64,000 nt of DNA, from the NCBI GenBank assembly GCA_958448515.1, contig CAUDEF010000006.1, positions 1 to 64,000 of the forward strand. Reading direction: 5' to 3'. The position numbers and the translations under genes are program-made. The DNA is from an uncultured Phascolarctobacterium sp. (GTDB taxonomy: Bacteria; Bacillota; Negativicutes; Acidaminococcales; Acidaminococcaceae). Numbering within the stretch: position 1 is the first letter of the stretch; each line of letters opens with the position of its first letter. Of the stretch, positions 31,957-40,746 are shown one piece after another. Under the pieces are notes generated by a model. It was given only the letters and a program-made list of their open reading frames with translations, was not told the DNA's origin and did not search any database.

Positions 31957-33378
31957 ATGAAAAAGTACCTTCTTGCTGCTACCTTATCTTTACTTGTATC
32001 ATGCAATGCTTATGCCTATAAAGATCTTGCCCATGGATATGAAGTAAATGATAAAAATGCTGTTGCTACATTAAACACATATAATACTTTCGGGTATTCT
32101 GAAAAAGCACCCTCTAATATTGCTGTTGAAGAGCTTGCAGAACAAAATACTCATTTTGTCTCTGTGTTTACAGCTGATGATTTAAAAGATATTTTAGAAG
32201 AAAGCTTTACATCAGATTACTTTTACAGGCAGTACGAAAAACTTGATTTGCTGCAGCGTTCTGAATTAAGCCTGCAGACATTGCCTGTACCGATTATTGA
32301 ATTTGCCGCATTCACAAATATGCAGCAAATCAACAGTATATCTGTAAATGAATATAAATTCGGCAAAGAACAATTAGATTTATCATCTTTAAAACCGCAG
32401 ATTAGAATTGATAAAGCTGGCAAATATAAAATAATAAGCTGCCTGTATACATTAAAGCAAAAAGATAACAGCATACTGGTTTCCACAAGCTTTTTGACTG
32501 ATAAGGACAGATTATTTGTTTTATCCAGTACTTATAATGAGTATTGTAAGCCAGATGATAAAACAGATCCAAAACAAACTGATATTTCTAATTATGATGT
32601 CAAAATTTTGGACATGAAAGACGTTTCTCAAAAAACAAGAGAGGACGCCTGGAAAAATCATTTAAAATTTGTGAAATCCTTCAAGACCTTTAAATATACT
32701 AATAATCCTTCCAATAATAAGTATGGATTTTATGACAACATATTAAAGAAAGAAGTAGAATTGCCCCAGGACTGGATTTATAAGTCTGTTATTTTAAAGG
32801 ATAAAGATATTGATGGTAAAATAACAGTAGCTATGCCGCAATCTGTTATAATTAAATTATCTGCTGATGAAACAGTTTATCAACTGTCTGAAGAAATTTT
32901 AGGCGATTTGACGGCAACTGAGGATAATGATATTTTATCCCCGCAGGCTGATTATCAGCAGATATTAAGCAGTGATCAGGTAATCGACTACAGTAAAGGT
33001 ATTTTGAATAATGTAGACAAGCTTCTGCTGAATGTATCTTTCAAATCCGATAAAGAGAATTTTAAAGATTTCTTTGTTGATCCAATAGGATATAAGCAGG
33101 CTATTGATTTAATGCTATATGGTATGGCAAGTAAGATTAATATGATCAATAGTCCGTATTTTGGAATACATGATTTCGATTATTTGGTTAATATGAAGAA
33201 TACCAGTGGTTCTGTTATGATTAACAGCAAGATGCGTTTTTTTGATGACATCAATTTTTCATTAACATCTAAATTTGCTTTTAACAAAGAGGATGAAGCG
33301 TCTTCTTTGATCTATATGAGTAAATCTGATGATGATAACAAATATTTAACTGAAAAAATTAATACCTGGGAGTTTTAA
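31957..33378 (+). CDS. Secreted or lipid-anchored protein of unknown function
   Basis: A 473-residue protein I do not recognise. The N-terminus is a signal peptide (hydrophobic residues 4-15). Two processing routes fit: a lipobox-like LVSC with Cys16, or signal peptidase I cutting after AYA (18-20). The rest is Lys/Asp/Asn-rich with no cysteines, transmembrane helices or clear repeats. GAGGG precedes ATG 31957. It may be co-transcribed with pduL, but no functional link is evident. The reading frame looks intact. Confidence 0.78.
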   Translation: MKKYLLAATLSLLVSCNAYAYKDLAHGYEVNDKNAVATLNTYNTFGYSEKAPSNIAVEELAEQNTHFVSVFTADDLKDILEESFTSDYFYRQYEKLDLLQRSELSLQTLPVPIIEFAAFTNMQQINSISVNEYKFGKEQLDLSSLKPQIRIDKAGKYKIISCLYTLKQKDNSILVSTSFLTDKDRLFVLSSTYNEYCKPDDKTDPKQTDISNYDVKILDMKDVSQKTREDAWKNHLKFVKSFKTFKYTNNPSNNKYGFYDNILKKEVELPQDWIYKSVILKDKDIDGKITVAMPQSVIIKLSADETVYQLSEEILGDLTATEDNDILSPQADYQQILSSDQVIDYSKGILNNVDKLLLNVSFKSDKENFKDFFVDPIGYKQAIDLMLYGMASKINMINSPYFGIHDFDYLVNMKNTSGSVMINSKMRFFDDINFSLTSKFAFNKEDEASSLIYMSKSDDDNKYLTEKINTWEF

Positions 33379-33381
33379 AAG

Positions 33382-33441
33382 AAGGCCTGCATAATAACTT
33401 TATCCTACAACTGGTTAAAGTTTTAAGCAGGCCTTTTAAAA
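33382..33441 (+). terminator. Long hairpin after the secreted unknown
   Basis: Outer arms of 9 bp (33382-33390 with 33427-33435) enclose an inner stem (33396-33402 with 33416-33422). The T tract is short and interrupted, so termination may be weaker than at the other hairpins here. Confidence 0.6.
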
Positions 33442-33489
33442 TTTTACATAATATATATTATCGGACGTAAATTAATTATTTTATTTAGT

Positions 33490-33501
33490 AAACGCTTGTT
33501 T
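33490..33501 (+). promoter_or_regulatory. Candidate LexA/DinR (SOS) box
   Basis: AAACGCTTGTTT matches the Bacillota SOS box GAAC-N4-GTTY except for the first base and overlaps the first two bases of the lexA -35 hexamer. Autoregulation of lexA is expected for the family; the site itself is an inference. Confidence 0.55.
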
Positions 33502-33528
33502 GACGATATCTTTATGTTTTGATATAAT
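33500..33528 (+). promoter_or_regulatory. Promoter of lexA
   Basis: TTGACG (33500-33505), 17-base spacer and TATAAT (33523-33528), 52 bases before the lexA start codon. Confidence 0.8.
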
Positions 33529-33579
33529 ATCAATAAGAATAATTAATTGTTTACCTGTTCGTATGGAGGGATTTAAAAT

Positions 33580-34245
33580 ATGGGAAGACGTAAAGCGTTA
33601 CCGCCAGATTTTGATGGTAATTATACAGAAGATATGCTTTCTGCGCGCCAAAAAAGCATCTTAAATTTTGTTCGTGAATTTATTACTGCCAAAGGATATC
33701 CTCCTGCTGTTCGTGAAATTGGTGCTGCTGTAGGTTTATCTTCAAGTGCCAGTGTTCACAATCATCTGCGTAAATTACAGGAGTATGGCTTTTTACAGCG
33801 AGATGCGGCAAAACCGCGTGCTTTGGAACTTATGTCTGATATAGATTCATGGAGAAATAAACTTGTTGTTCCTGTTCCTCTTGTTGGCAAAGTAACTGCA
33901 GGTTCTCCCATTCTGGCTGTAGAAAATATTGAGGAAACATATCCGATCCCGTTTGATTTAATTGGCTGTGATGAGGATGTTTTCATGCTTTCCGTATGTG
34001 GTGACAGTATGATAAATGCGGGAATTTTAGATCACGATTATATAATTGCCAGAAAGCAGAATTTTGCCAATAATGGTGACATTGTTGTCGCTCTTATCGA
34101 TAATGAAACAACAACTGTTAAACGCTACTTCAGAGAGTTACGCTCTGTACGTTTACAGCCTGAAAACGAAAAATATGAACCAATCATTGGTACAGATAAT
34201 ATCCAGGTTTTAGGCAAAGTTATTTCTGTATTCAGAATGCTCTAA
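33580..34245 (+). CDS. lexA: LexA repressor
   Basis: A 221-residue SOS repressor. The N-terminal winged helix-turn-helix (about 20-83; GYPPAVREIGAAVGLSS) binds DNA. The C-terminal self-cleaving domain has the Ala107-Gly108 scissile bond in KVTAGSP, catalytic Ser143 in GDSMINAGI and Lys181 in TTTVKRY. It is about 15 residues longer at the N-terminus (MGRRKALPPDF...) than many LexA proteins. GGAGGG lies before ATG 33580. It is a single-gene unit ending at a bidirectional hairpin. Confidence 0.95.
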   Translation: MGRRKALPPDFDGNYTEDMLSARQKSILNFVREFITAKGYPPAVREIGAAVGLSSSASVHNHLRKLQEYGFLQRDAAKPRALELMSDIDSWRNKLVVPVPLVGKVTAGSPILAVENIEETYPIPFDLIGCDEDVFMLSVCGDSMINAGILDHDYIIARKQNFANNGDIVVALIDNETTTVKRYFRELRSVRLQPENEKYEPIIGTDNIQVLGKVISVFRML

Positions 34246-34261
34246 ATGTAAATAATGTTTA

Positions 34262-34306
34262 AAAAGCTCTATTTTGATGTCAATTAAACATCAAAATAGA
34301 GCTTTT
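34262..34306. terminator. Bidirectional terminator between lexA and the thioesterase gene
   Basis: A perfect 19-bp stem (34262-34280 with 34288-34306) with a 7-base loop and T-rich flanks on both strands. It separates the + strand half of the window from the - strand half. Confidence 0.9.
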
Positions 34307-34346
34307 GCTTTTTACTATATAATATAATTTTCAACCTCTAGTTATG

Positions 34347-34781
34347 TTACCATTTTTCAGGAATATCGCCAAATTGACCGATAACATATGCTGTTCCCTG
34401 CATTTTTGTTAATAAATTATTATTTTTATCGTATGTATTGATTTCTACAACAATAACTTTTCTTCCTCTGCTTAGGATTTTGGCAACTGAAGTTGCAGTA
34501 TCCCCTGCATTGATATTTTTGATAAAGTTGATGGAATAATCTACAGTAACTATTCTAGCTCCAGTTGTAGCACAAGCTACACCCAAAGCCGTATCAGCAA
34601 GAGCAGCAAGAGCTCCTCCATGAACTACTGAATACATATTCGTATGCTTACTGCTGTCAATCTCCATAATCAATTTTGCGTAACCGCAAGCAATATCAAC
34701 AACTTTAATACCACATAAAGTTACAAAGGCATTACTGTTATAATTATCGGTAATACATTTTAATATTTCTGCTTTTAACAT
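34347..34781 (-). CDS. PaaI-family hotdog thioesterase
   Basis: A 144-residue hotdog-fold acyl-CoA thioesterase. The family core VVHGGALAALADTALGVA lies near residue 52, with the Asp in ALADTA acting as the usual catalytic acid. The substrate is not evident; relatives hydrolyse phenylacetyl- or other acyl-CoAs. It overlaps the upstream methionine gamma-lyase-like gene by 7 bases and is the last gene of the long rnj operon. Confidence 0.87.
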   Translation of the reverse strand: MLKAEILKCITDNYNSNAFVTLCGIKVVDIACGYAKLIMEIDSSKHTNMYSVVHGGALAALADTALGVACATTGARIVTVDYSINFIKNINAGDTATSVAKILSRGRKVIVVEINTYDKNNNLLTKMQGTAYVIGQFGDIPEKW

Positions 34782-36013
34782 TTACAGCCAACCTTTTTAG
34801 CAGCTTCCATAATTGCAAGGCGGCCATGCTCGAAGGTCAGACCACCCTGGAAAAATACATTGTATGGTTCCCTGCATGGGCCATCTGCACTTAATTCAAT
34901 TGAAGCTCCCTGTACGAAAGTACCAGCCGCCATAATAATCTCATCCTGATAACCAGGTAATGGAGATGGAACTGGTGCTACATGGGCATCAACCGGTGAA
35001 TTGCTTTGAATTGCAACACAAAAATCGCACAAACGTTGTTTTGACTCTAATGTAATAGCCTGAATAATATCACTTCTTCTTTCTTCAGGCAATGGTTTTA
35101 CATCATAGCCCAAGCTTTTGAACACAGATGCTGCAAAAACAGAAGTTTTAACTGCCTGAATTACAATATGCGGCGCCATAAACAATCCCTGATAGAATTC
35201 TCTGGCAGTATCACCCAAAGTTGCCCCCATTTCTCCGCCTAAGCCAGGAGCAGTGAGTCTGTAGGATGCTTTTTCTACTAAATCAGCCTTTCCTACAATA
35301 TAACCGCCTGTAGGAGCAAAACCGCCGCCTAAATTTTTAATAAGAGAACCTGCCATTAAATCAGCACCAACTTCAGTTGGCTCCATTTTTTCGATAAATT
35401 CACCATAGCAATTGTCTACAAAGCAAATAATATCAGGATTGATTTCTTTTACAGCAGCACAGATTTTTGCTATTTCAGCAATATCAATGGTTTTACGCAA
35501 ACTGCTATAACCGCAGGAACGTTGAATATGAATCATCTTAGTTGTTTTGGTAACAGTTTTTCTTATAGCATCAAGATCTGCATGTTCGCCGCACATAGGT
35601 GTTTCTTTATAAATAACACCTAAATCAACTAAAGATCCTTCAGATTGTTCCGGATAACCAATAATAGTCTGCATGGTATCATAAGGTGCACCTGTAACAG
35701 CTATTAATTCGTCACCTGCTCTGAGATTACCCAATAACGCAACTGCTAAAGCATGAGTACCGGATACAAACTGAGATCTTACCAATGCTGCTTCTGTTTT
35801 GAAAATTTCAGCATAAATAGCATCAAGCTTGTCTCTGCCAACGTCAGAATATGCATAACCAGTTGTCGGTTTTAAATAAAAATCAGAAACCATATTATTA
35901 CGAAAAGCGGTAATAACTTTTTTTGTATTAAAAAGTGCTGTTTCTTCTAATTCTTTGCAATGCTCACTTACAATTTTTAATGCTTCTTCTTCAATTTTTT
36001 GAAAATCGATCAA
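34775..36013 (-). CDS. Methionine gamma-lyase family PLP protein (YnbB/aluminium-resistance type)
   Basis: A 412-residue fold-type I PLP protein of the YnbB family. FVDNCYGEFIE near residue 197 carries the PLP-stacking aspartate, and GSLIKNLGGGFAPTGGY near 223 contains the Schiff-base lysine. The family is annotated as methionine gamma-lyase-like or aluminium resistance; the true reaction is uncertain. The start is TTG 36013 with AGGTGA at 6 bases and a 4-base overlap with hflX. The hflX-ynbB pair is conserved with B. subtilis ynbA-ynbB. Confidence 0.9.
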   Translation of the reverse strand: MIDFQKIEEEALKIVSEHCKELEETALFNTKKVITAFRNNMVSDFYLKPTTGYAYSDVGRDKLDAIYAEIFKTEAALVRSQFVSGTHALAVALLGNLRAGDELIAVTGAPYDTMQTIIGYPEQSEGSLVDLGVIYKETPMCGEHADLDAIRKTVTKTTKMIHIQRSCGYSSLRKTIDIAEIAKICAAVKEINPDIICFVDNCYGEFIEKMEPTEVGADLMAGSLIKNLGGGFAPTGGYIVGKADLVEKASYRLTAPGLGGEMGATLGDTAREFYQGLFMAPHIVIQAVKTSVFAASVFKSLGYDVKPLPEERRSDIIQAITLESKQRLCDFCVAIQSNSPVDAHVAPVPSPLPGYQDEIIMAAGTFVQGASIELSADGPCREPYNVFFQGGLTFEHGRLAIMEAAKKVGCKC

Positions 36014-37842
36014 TTATTTTCACCTTTGCTTAAATATTTTTCAAACTCGCCAATCTGCTCAGCTTGCAGTCTGACCTTCATTCTTGTTCCTTCAGCTAAA
36101 TAATCCTGTTCAAGAACAGTGCCTATACCGTGTAATTTAGCAGCCTTTTCAGAATCACTGTATGGAATGATAAATATTGTCTCTACTGCTTTTAAATTAA
36201 GATTTTCACTGATTAACTGAAGAAGCCTGTCAAGATTTATGCCCGCTTTAGCTGAAATACATACACTGTTTTCTTCCTGCTCCAGGCGTTTTGCCAGATT
36301 AGATTCCGGATCAAGCTTATCAATTTTATTATAAACAGTGATAATAGTTTTATCTTTTGCACCTATTTCTTCCAGCACATGATATACAGCATTACTTTGC
36401 TCTTTATATAATTCATGGCTGACGTCAATTACATGCAGCAGCACATCTGATTCAACAACTTCTTCCAGTGTTGACTGAAATGCAGCTACCAGCTGGTGCG
36501 GCAAACGTTGAATAAAACCAACAGTATCAGTCAAAATTACCTGCTGCTTATCAGGAAGATTCAGCTGCCGCATAGTAGGATCTAAAGTAGCAAACAGCTG
36601 ATCTTTTGCGTATATATTGGAATTGGTTAAAGTATTCAGCAAAGTAGATTTGCCTGCATTGGTATAGCCAACAAGGCTAACGGTAGCAACCTGTGATTTG
36701 CTTCTGCCTGCCCTATGCAAGTTTCTTACATTTTTAACTTTACTGATGCAATCTTTAATATATGCAATTCTGTCACGAATACGTCTTCTGTCAACTTCAA
36801 GCTTAGTTTCACCTGGTCCGCGTGTACCAATACCTCCGCCAAGTCTTGACAAGCTTAATCCTTTACCCATGATTCTTGGTAAAGTGTATTGAAGCTGAGC
36901 AAGTTCAACCTGCAGCTTACCCTCATTAGTATGTGCCCTTTGAGCAAAAATATCAAGTATCAGCGCAGTTCTGTCCAAAACACGTATACCCATTGCCTGT
37001 TCAATATTACGCTGCTGAGCAGGAGATAACTCATCATCAAATATGCACAAATCTATATTTTCCTGCTGTACAAATAACGCAAGCTCCTGAACCTTGCCTT
37101 TACCAATAAAGAATGCCGGATCAGGCTTGGCCCTTTTTTGGATAAATTTTGCTACTACTTCTGCTCCTGCAGTATCGGCAAGCTGTTTCAGCTCCTCAAC
37201 AGAGTCTTCTATGGACCATCCGGTGCAGTTGAACATACCATTATATTCCATGCCTACTAAAATAGCTCTTTCAGCACTTTGAGCCAGAGTAGTTCCGCTT
37301 GATTGCCTATCTAAAATTCTCTCTACTGTATTTATAAGATTTGGAAAATAAATATTCTCTGTCTCAGGCATGGATATTGGGCCGTAATTTTCAACAAGAT
37401 ACTGCTCATTATCATCAGTACCAACAATCATACCAAAAGACACAGTAGATTGTGAGTAATCCGGAGATACTACACCAATGGCAATCATTGCATCAAAACG
37501 GTTGCTCTTTAAAGCAGATATATCAATTCCGCTTAAGCTGGCGTTACCATTAGGATGTGTATGAACACATCTTATGCCATTAAGGCGGCTGCTCTTACGG
37601 CGGCCTTCAACATTAGGCAATTCTACAGTTTCATTATCACCAACAGCAACGCTTACAACCTGCCCGCTTCTATTGATATATACAGAAATTTCTCTGTTTA
37701 TAAATTCTGTAACATCAGCCATTTTCAGCGCCAGTTCTGCGCTTAAAAGCTGTCCAGATTCAACTTTAATGTCGTAAAACGTCTTTAGTTCCTCAATTAC
37801 AGAATTACGAATACCTTTTAAATTACCAAAAATATCTTTCAT
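36010..37842 (-). CDS. hflX: GTPase HflX with an extra N-terminal JAMM-like domain
   Basis: A 610-residue protein, much longer than the usual about 360-430. Residues about 193-590 are a normal HflX: GTP-bdg_N domain from AILVGMEY, the glycine-rich SRLGGGIGTRGPGETKLE (332-349), P-loop GYTNAGKS (392-399), DTVGF and NKID (505-508). HflX splits stalled or stressed ribosomes. Residues 1-190 are additional and contain Glu51, HTH (94-96), Ser104 and Asp107, matching the JAMM zinc-protease signature E-Xn-H(S/T)H-X7-S-X2-D exactly. Whether it is an active peptidase is unknown. GGAGG precedes ATG 37842. Confidence 0.93.
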   Translation of the reverse strand: MKDIFGNLKGIRNSVIEELKTFYDIKVESGQLLSAELALKMADVTEFINREISVYINRSGQVVSVAVGDNETVELPNVEGRRKSSRLNGIRCVHTHPNGNASLSGIDISALKSNRFDAMIAIGVVSPDYSQSTVSFGMIVGTDDNEQYLVENYGPISMPETENIYFPNLINTVERILDRQSSGTTLAQSAERAILVGMEYNGMFNCTGWSIEDSVEELKQLADTAGAEVVAKFIQKRAKPDPAFFIGKGKVQELALFVQQENIDLCIFDDELSPAQQRNIEQAMGIRVLDRTALILDIFAQRAHTNEGKLQVELAQLQYTLPRIMGKGLSLSRLGGGIGTRGPGETKLEVDRRRIRDRIAYIKDCISKVKNVRNLHRAGRSKSQVATVSLVGYTNAGKSTLLNTLTNSNIYAKDQLFATLDPTMRQLNLPDKQQVILTDTVGFIQRLPHQLVAAFQSTLEEVVESDVLLHVIDVSHELYKEQSNAVYHVLEEIGAKDKTIITVYNKIDKLDPESNLAKRLEQEENSVCISAKAGINLDRLLQLISENLNLKAVETIFIIPYSDSEKAAKLHGIGTVLEQDYLAEGTRMKVRLQAEQIGEFEKYLSKGENN

Positions 37843-37872
37843 CTCTGCAATCCTCCACTATAACGACTGCAA

Positions 37873-39465
37873 TTATTTTCTTACTCTGGCCGGCTCAACG
37901 TTTACTTTATAGCCTTTAATTGTATTTTTGTGCATAGCTCCAAGAACCTTTTCTGCGACATCTTCCGGAACTTCCACAAAGGTAAATTTATCATAAATAT
38001 TGATTAAACCAACGTCTTTTGCAGGTATATCGGCTTCAATGGCAATGGTGCTTACAATATCACGTACAGAAATTTTTTGACTTCTGCCAATATTCATAAA
38101 CAAACGAACCATACCAGGGCGGGCACCTGTGTTTTTCAGTTCAAGTGCTATTGCATCTTCCTGTGGTGCTTCTAAAGCTTTAATACCTTCCTGCATCAAT
38201 TTTAATGCCGCAGCTACAACTTCTTCTGAAGAGTAATCATCTAAGAGTGTTTCTGCAATAGGCATATAATCATGATAGTTATTTAACTCTAAAACTGTCT
38301 GCATTTTAGAAATAATCTGTTCTCTTTGGCGTTCAATGACGTTGGCAGCTGTAGGAAGCTGACGTCGAACAATTTTAGTTTTAACTATACGTTCGATTAA
38401 TTTCAATTGACGGAACTCACGCGGTGTAATAAAGGTCATAGCAACACCTGTATTTCCTGCTCTTCCTGTACGACCGATTCTGTGCACATAGCTTTCTGGA
38501 TCCTGAGGAATATCGAAATTGATAACATGAGTAATATTATCAATGTCAATGCCACGTGCAGCAACATCTGTTGCAATTAAAATATCTACAGAACCTTCTT
38601 TGAATTTTTTCATAACTCTGTCACGCTGATTTTGACTCAAATCGCCATGGAGGCCTTCTGCCATATAACCACGGCTGGAAAGAGCGATAGCAAGATCATC
38701 CACACCTTTTTTAGTACGGCAGAAAATAATTAATTTACCATCAATCTCCGCATCTAAAAGTCTGCATAATCCATCAACTTTATCTTTAGTTTCAAAATAA
38801 TATTGTTCAATAAGAGGTACAGTAAGCTCTTCTTTGGTAATAGTAACTGATTTAGGAGCCTTCATATACTTTTTGGTTAAGCTCAGAATTGGACGCGGCA
38901 TTGTTGCGGAAAACAGCAGTGTCTGACGTTCAACAGGAAGATTTTTCATAATTTCTTCCATATCATCAACAAAACCCATATCCAGCATTTCATCAGCTTC
39001 ATCAAGTACTAAAAATTTAATATGGTCTAATTTTATAGTTCTTCTGTTGATATGATCAATAAGGCGGCCAGGTGTACCGATTACAATCTGCACATTATTT
39101 TTTAAAGCTCTTATTTGACGTTCAATAGGTTGTCCGCCATAAACTGGCAAAGCTTTAACACGTGTTGTTCTGCCAATTTTACCAACTTCTTCTGCTACCT
39201 GTATTGCCAGCTCACGAGTTGGAGTCATAATCAAAGCCTGAATATGACGATGATCGGTAATGCTCTGTACCAAAGGAATACCAAAAGCAGCAGTTTTGCC
39301 TGTGCCTGTCTGCGCCTGACCGATAATGTCATTGCCTTCTAAAACCAGAGGAATAGTTGCAGCCTGAATAGGAGATGGTTCTTCAAATCCCATATCGGTC
39401 AGCGCCGCAACTATCTTTTTATCAAGTAATAATTCACCAAATTTTTCTTTTTGTACATTAGACAT
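37873..39465 (-). CDS. DEAD-box RNA helicase (CshA/DeaD type)
   Basis: A 530-residue ATP-dependent RNA helicase. The Q motif region GFEEPSPIQ, motif I AQTGTGKTAAFG, motif II VLDEADEMLDMGF, motif III SAT and motif VI HRIGRTGR are all intact. Residues about 455-530 form a DbpA-like RNA-binding domain (MVRLFMNIGR... FTFVEVPEDVAEKVL), as in DeaD/CshA. Such enzymes act in ribosome assembly, mRNA decay and cold adaptation; being in the same operon as RNase J and HflX fits an RNA/ribosome role. It starts 3 bases after cinA. Confidence 0.93.
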   Translation of the reverse strand: MSNVQKEKFGELLLDKKIVAALTDMGFEEPSPIQAATIPLVLEGNDIIGQAQTGTGKTAAFGIPLVQSITDHRHIQALIMTPTRELAIQVAEEVGKIGRTTRVKALPVYGGQPIERQIRALKNNVQIVIGTPGRLIDHINRRTIKLDHIKFLVLDEADEMLDMGFVDDMEEIMKNLPVERQTLLFSATMPRPILSLTKKYMKAPKSVTITKEELTVPLIEQYYFETKDKVDGLCRLLDAEIDGKLIIFCRTKKGVDDLAIALSSRGYMAEGLHGDLSQNQRDRVMKKFKEGSVDILIATDVAARGIDIDNITHVINFDIPQDPESYVHRIGRTGRAGNTGVAMTFITPREFRQLKLIERIVKTKIVRRQLPTAANVIERQREQIISKMQTVLELNNYHDYMPIAETLLDDYSSEEVVAAALKLMQEGIKALEAPQEDAIALELKNTGARPGMVRLFMNIGRSQKISVRDIVSTIAIEADIPAKDVGLINIYDKFTFVEVPEDVAEKVLGAMHKNTIKGYKVNVEPARVRK

Positions 39466-39468
39466 TTA

Positions 39469-40725
39469 CTATATTTCCTCCAAATTGGTCTCTTCTTTTA
39501 TTTTATCTATTAACATAGAAATTGCAGTTAACGCAATTCTTAGTTTATTTTCTGTTCTTGTTGAAGTAAAGTGATGCTCCTGGCAGTACACAGCATTATT
39601 TGTTGTAATGGCAATGTAAACAAGACCTACAGGTTTATTTTCACTGGGATCGGGTCCGGCATTTCCGGTTATGCTGATACCGTAATCACTTCCCAGTAAA
39701 TTTTTTACGCCTATGGCCATTTCACAGGCTGTTTCTCTGCTCACTGCACCAAACTTATCCAGTGTATCAAGCTGCACATTAATTAATTTATGTTTAGCTT
39801 CATTAGTATATGTTACAACAGATCCCAGTAAATAAGCAGAACTTCCGGGTACATCTGTAACAAGACTGCTTGCCAAACCACCAGTACAAGATTCGGCAAA
39901 AGCAATTGTTTTTTGCAAGCTCAACAGCATTTTACCAAGAAAAGCTGCTAAAGACTCATCATCCACACCGTAAATATACCGCTTTAATCTTTCTCTGAGC
40001 AATTTCTCATATTGATCAAGCAGTATCAGTGCAGACTCTTCATCCTCAGCTTTGGCAGTAATCCTTACAATAATTTCTCCTCTTCTGGCATAAATTGCAA
40101 TTGTAGGATTAGATTGCTGCAAAATCAGATCATCTATCTTCTCCGCAACAGAAGATTCACCTATTCCACGCATCCGTAATACCCTTGATAATATTATTCC
40201 CTGTTTGCCAAACCTGTGATGTAAATACGGCCATAATTGTTTTTCACACACGTTCATCAGCTCACTGGGAGGTCCCGGAAGTAAAATAAACAGCTTTTCA
40301 CCATATTCCATTACAAGCCCTGGAGCTGTACCAACATCATTTTGCAGAATTTCTGCACCCAGCGGAATCATAGCCTGTTTATCATTATTGGACGGGGTGC
40401 ACATTCCCTTTTTATGAAAATAAGCATCTATTCTGCTCCATGTATCTAAATCCAGGTAACTTTCTACACCACAAATTTCCATTATTACTTCTTTAGTAAT
40501 ATCGCCGCGAGTAGGTCCAAGACCACCAGTTGTTATGATAATATCAGCACGATTGACAGCATCCATTAATACATCTTTCATGCGTCCTTCATTATCACCA
40601 ACCGTAGTTTGATATAAAACGTCAAAACCCATATTATTGAGTTTTTTTGATAAATATTGGAAATTTGTATTTAGTATTTCTCCCAATAACAACTCTGTAC
40701 CGGTATTTACTACTTCGACAATCAT
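39469..40725 (-). CDS. cinA: CinA family protein (nicotinamide-nucleotide amidase / competence-damage)
   Basis: A 418-residue two-domain protein. The N-terminal MoCF-like domain (about 1-170; VNTGTELLLGEILNTN, TTGGLGPTRGD) belongs to the ADP-ribose pyrophosphatase-type half. The C-terminal amidase domain (about 255-410; AFAESCTGGLASSLVTDVPGSS, SITGNAGPD) is the NMN deamidase half. Both halves are full length. AAGGAGG precedes ATG 40725. No recA follows, unlike in many genomes. Confidence 0.93.
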   Translation of the reverse strand: MIVEVVNTGTELLLGEILNTNFQYLSKKLNNMGFDVLYQTTVGDNEGRMKDVLMDAVNRADIIITTGGLGPTRGDITKEVIMEICGVESYLDLDTWSRIDAYFHKKGMCTPSNNDKQAMIPLGAEILQNDVGTAPGLVMEYGEKLFILLPGPPSELMNVCEKQLWPYLHHRFGKQGIILSRVLRMRGIGESSVAEKIDDLILQQSNPTIAIYARRGEIIVRITAKAEDEESALILLDQYEKLLRERLKRYIYGVDDESLAAFLGKMLLSLQKTIAFAESCTGGLASSLVTDVPGSSAYLLGSVVTYTNEAKHKLINVQLDTLDKFGAVSRETACEMAIGVKNLLGSDYGISITGNAGPDPSENKPVGLVYIAITTNNAVYCQEHHFTSTRTENKLRIALTAISMLIDKIKEETNLEEI

Positions 40726-40746
40726 ATTAATGCCTCCTTGGCATTT

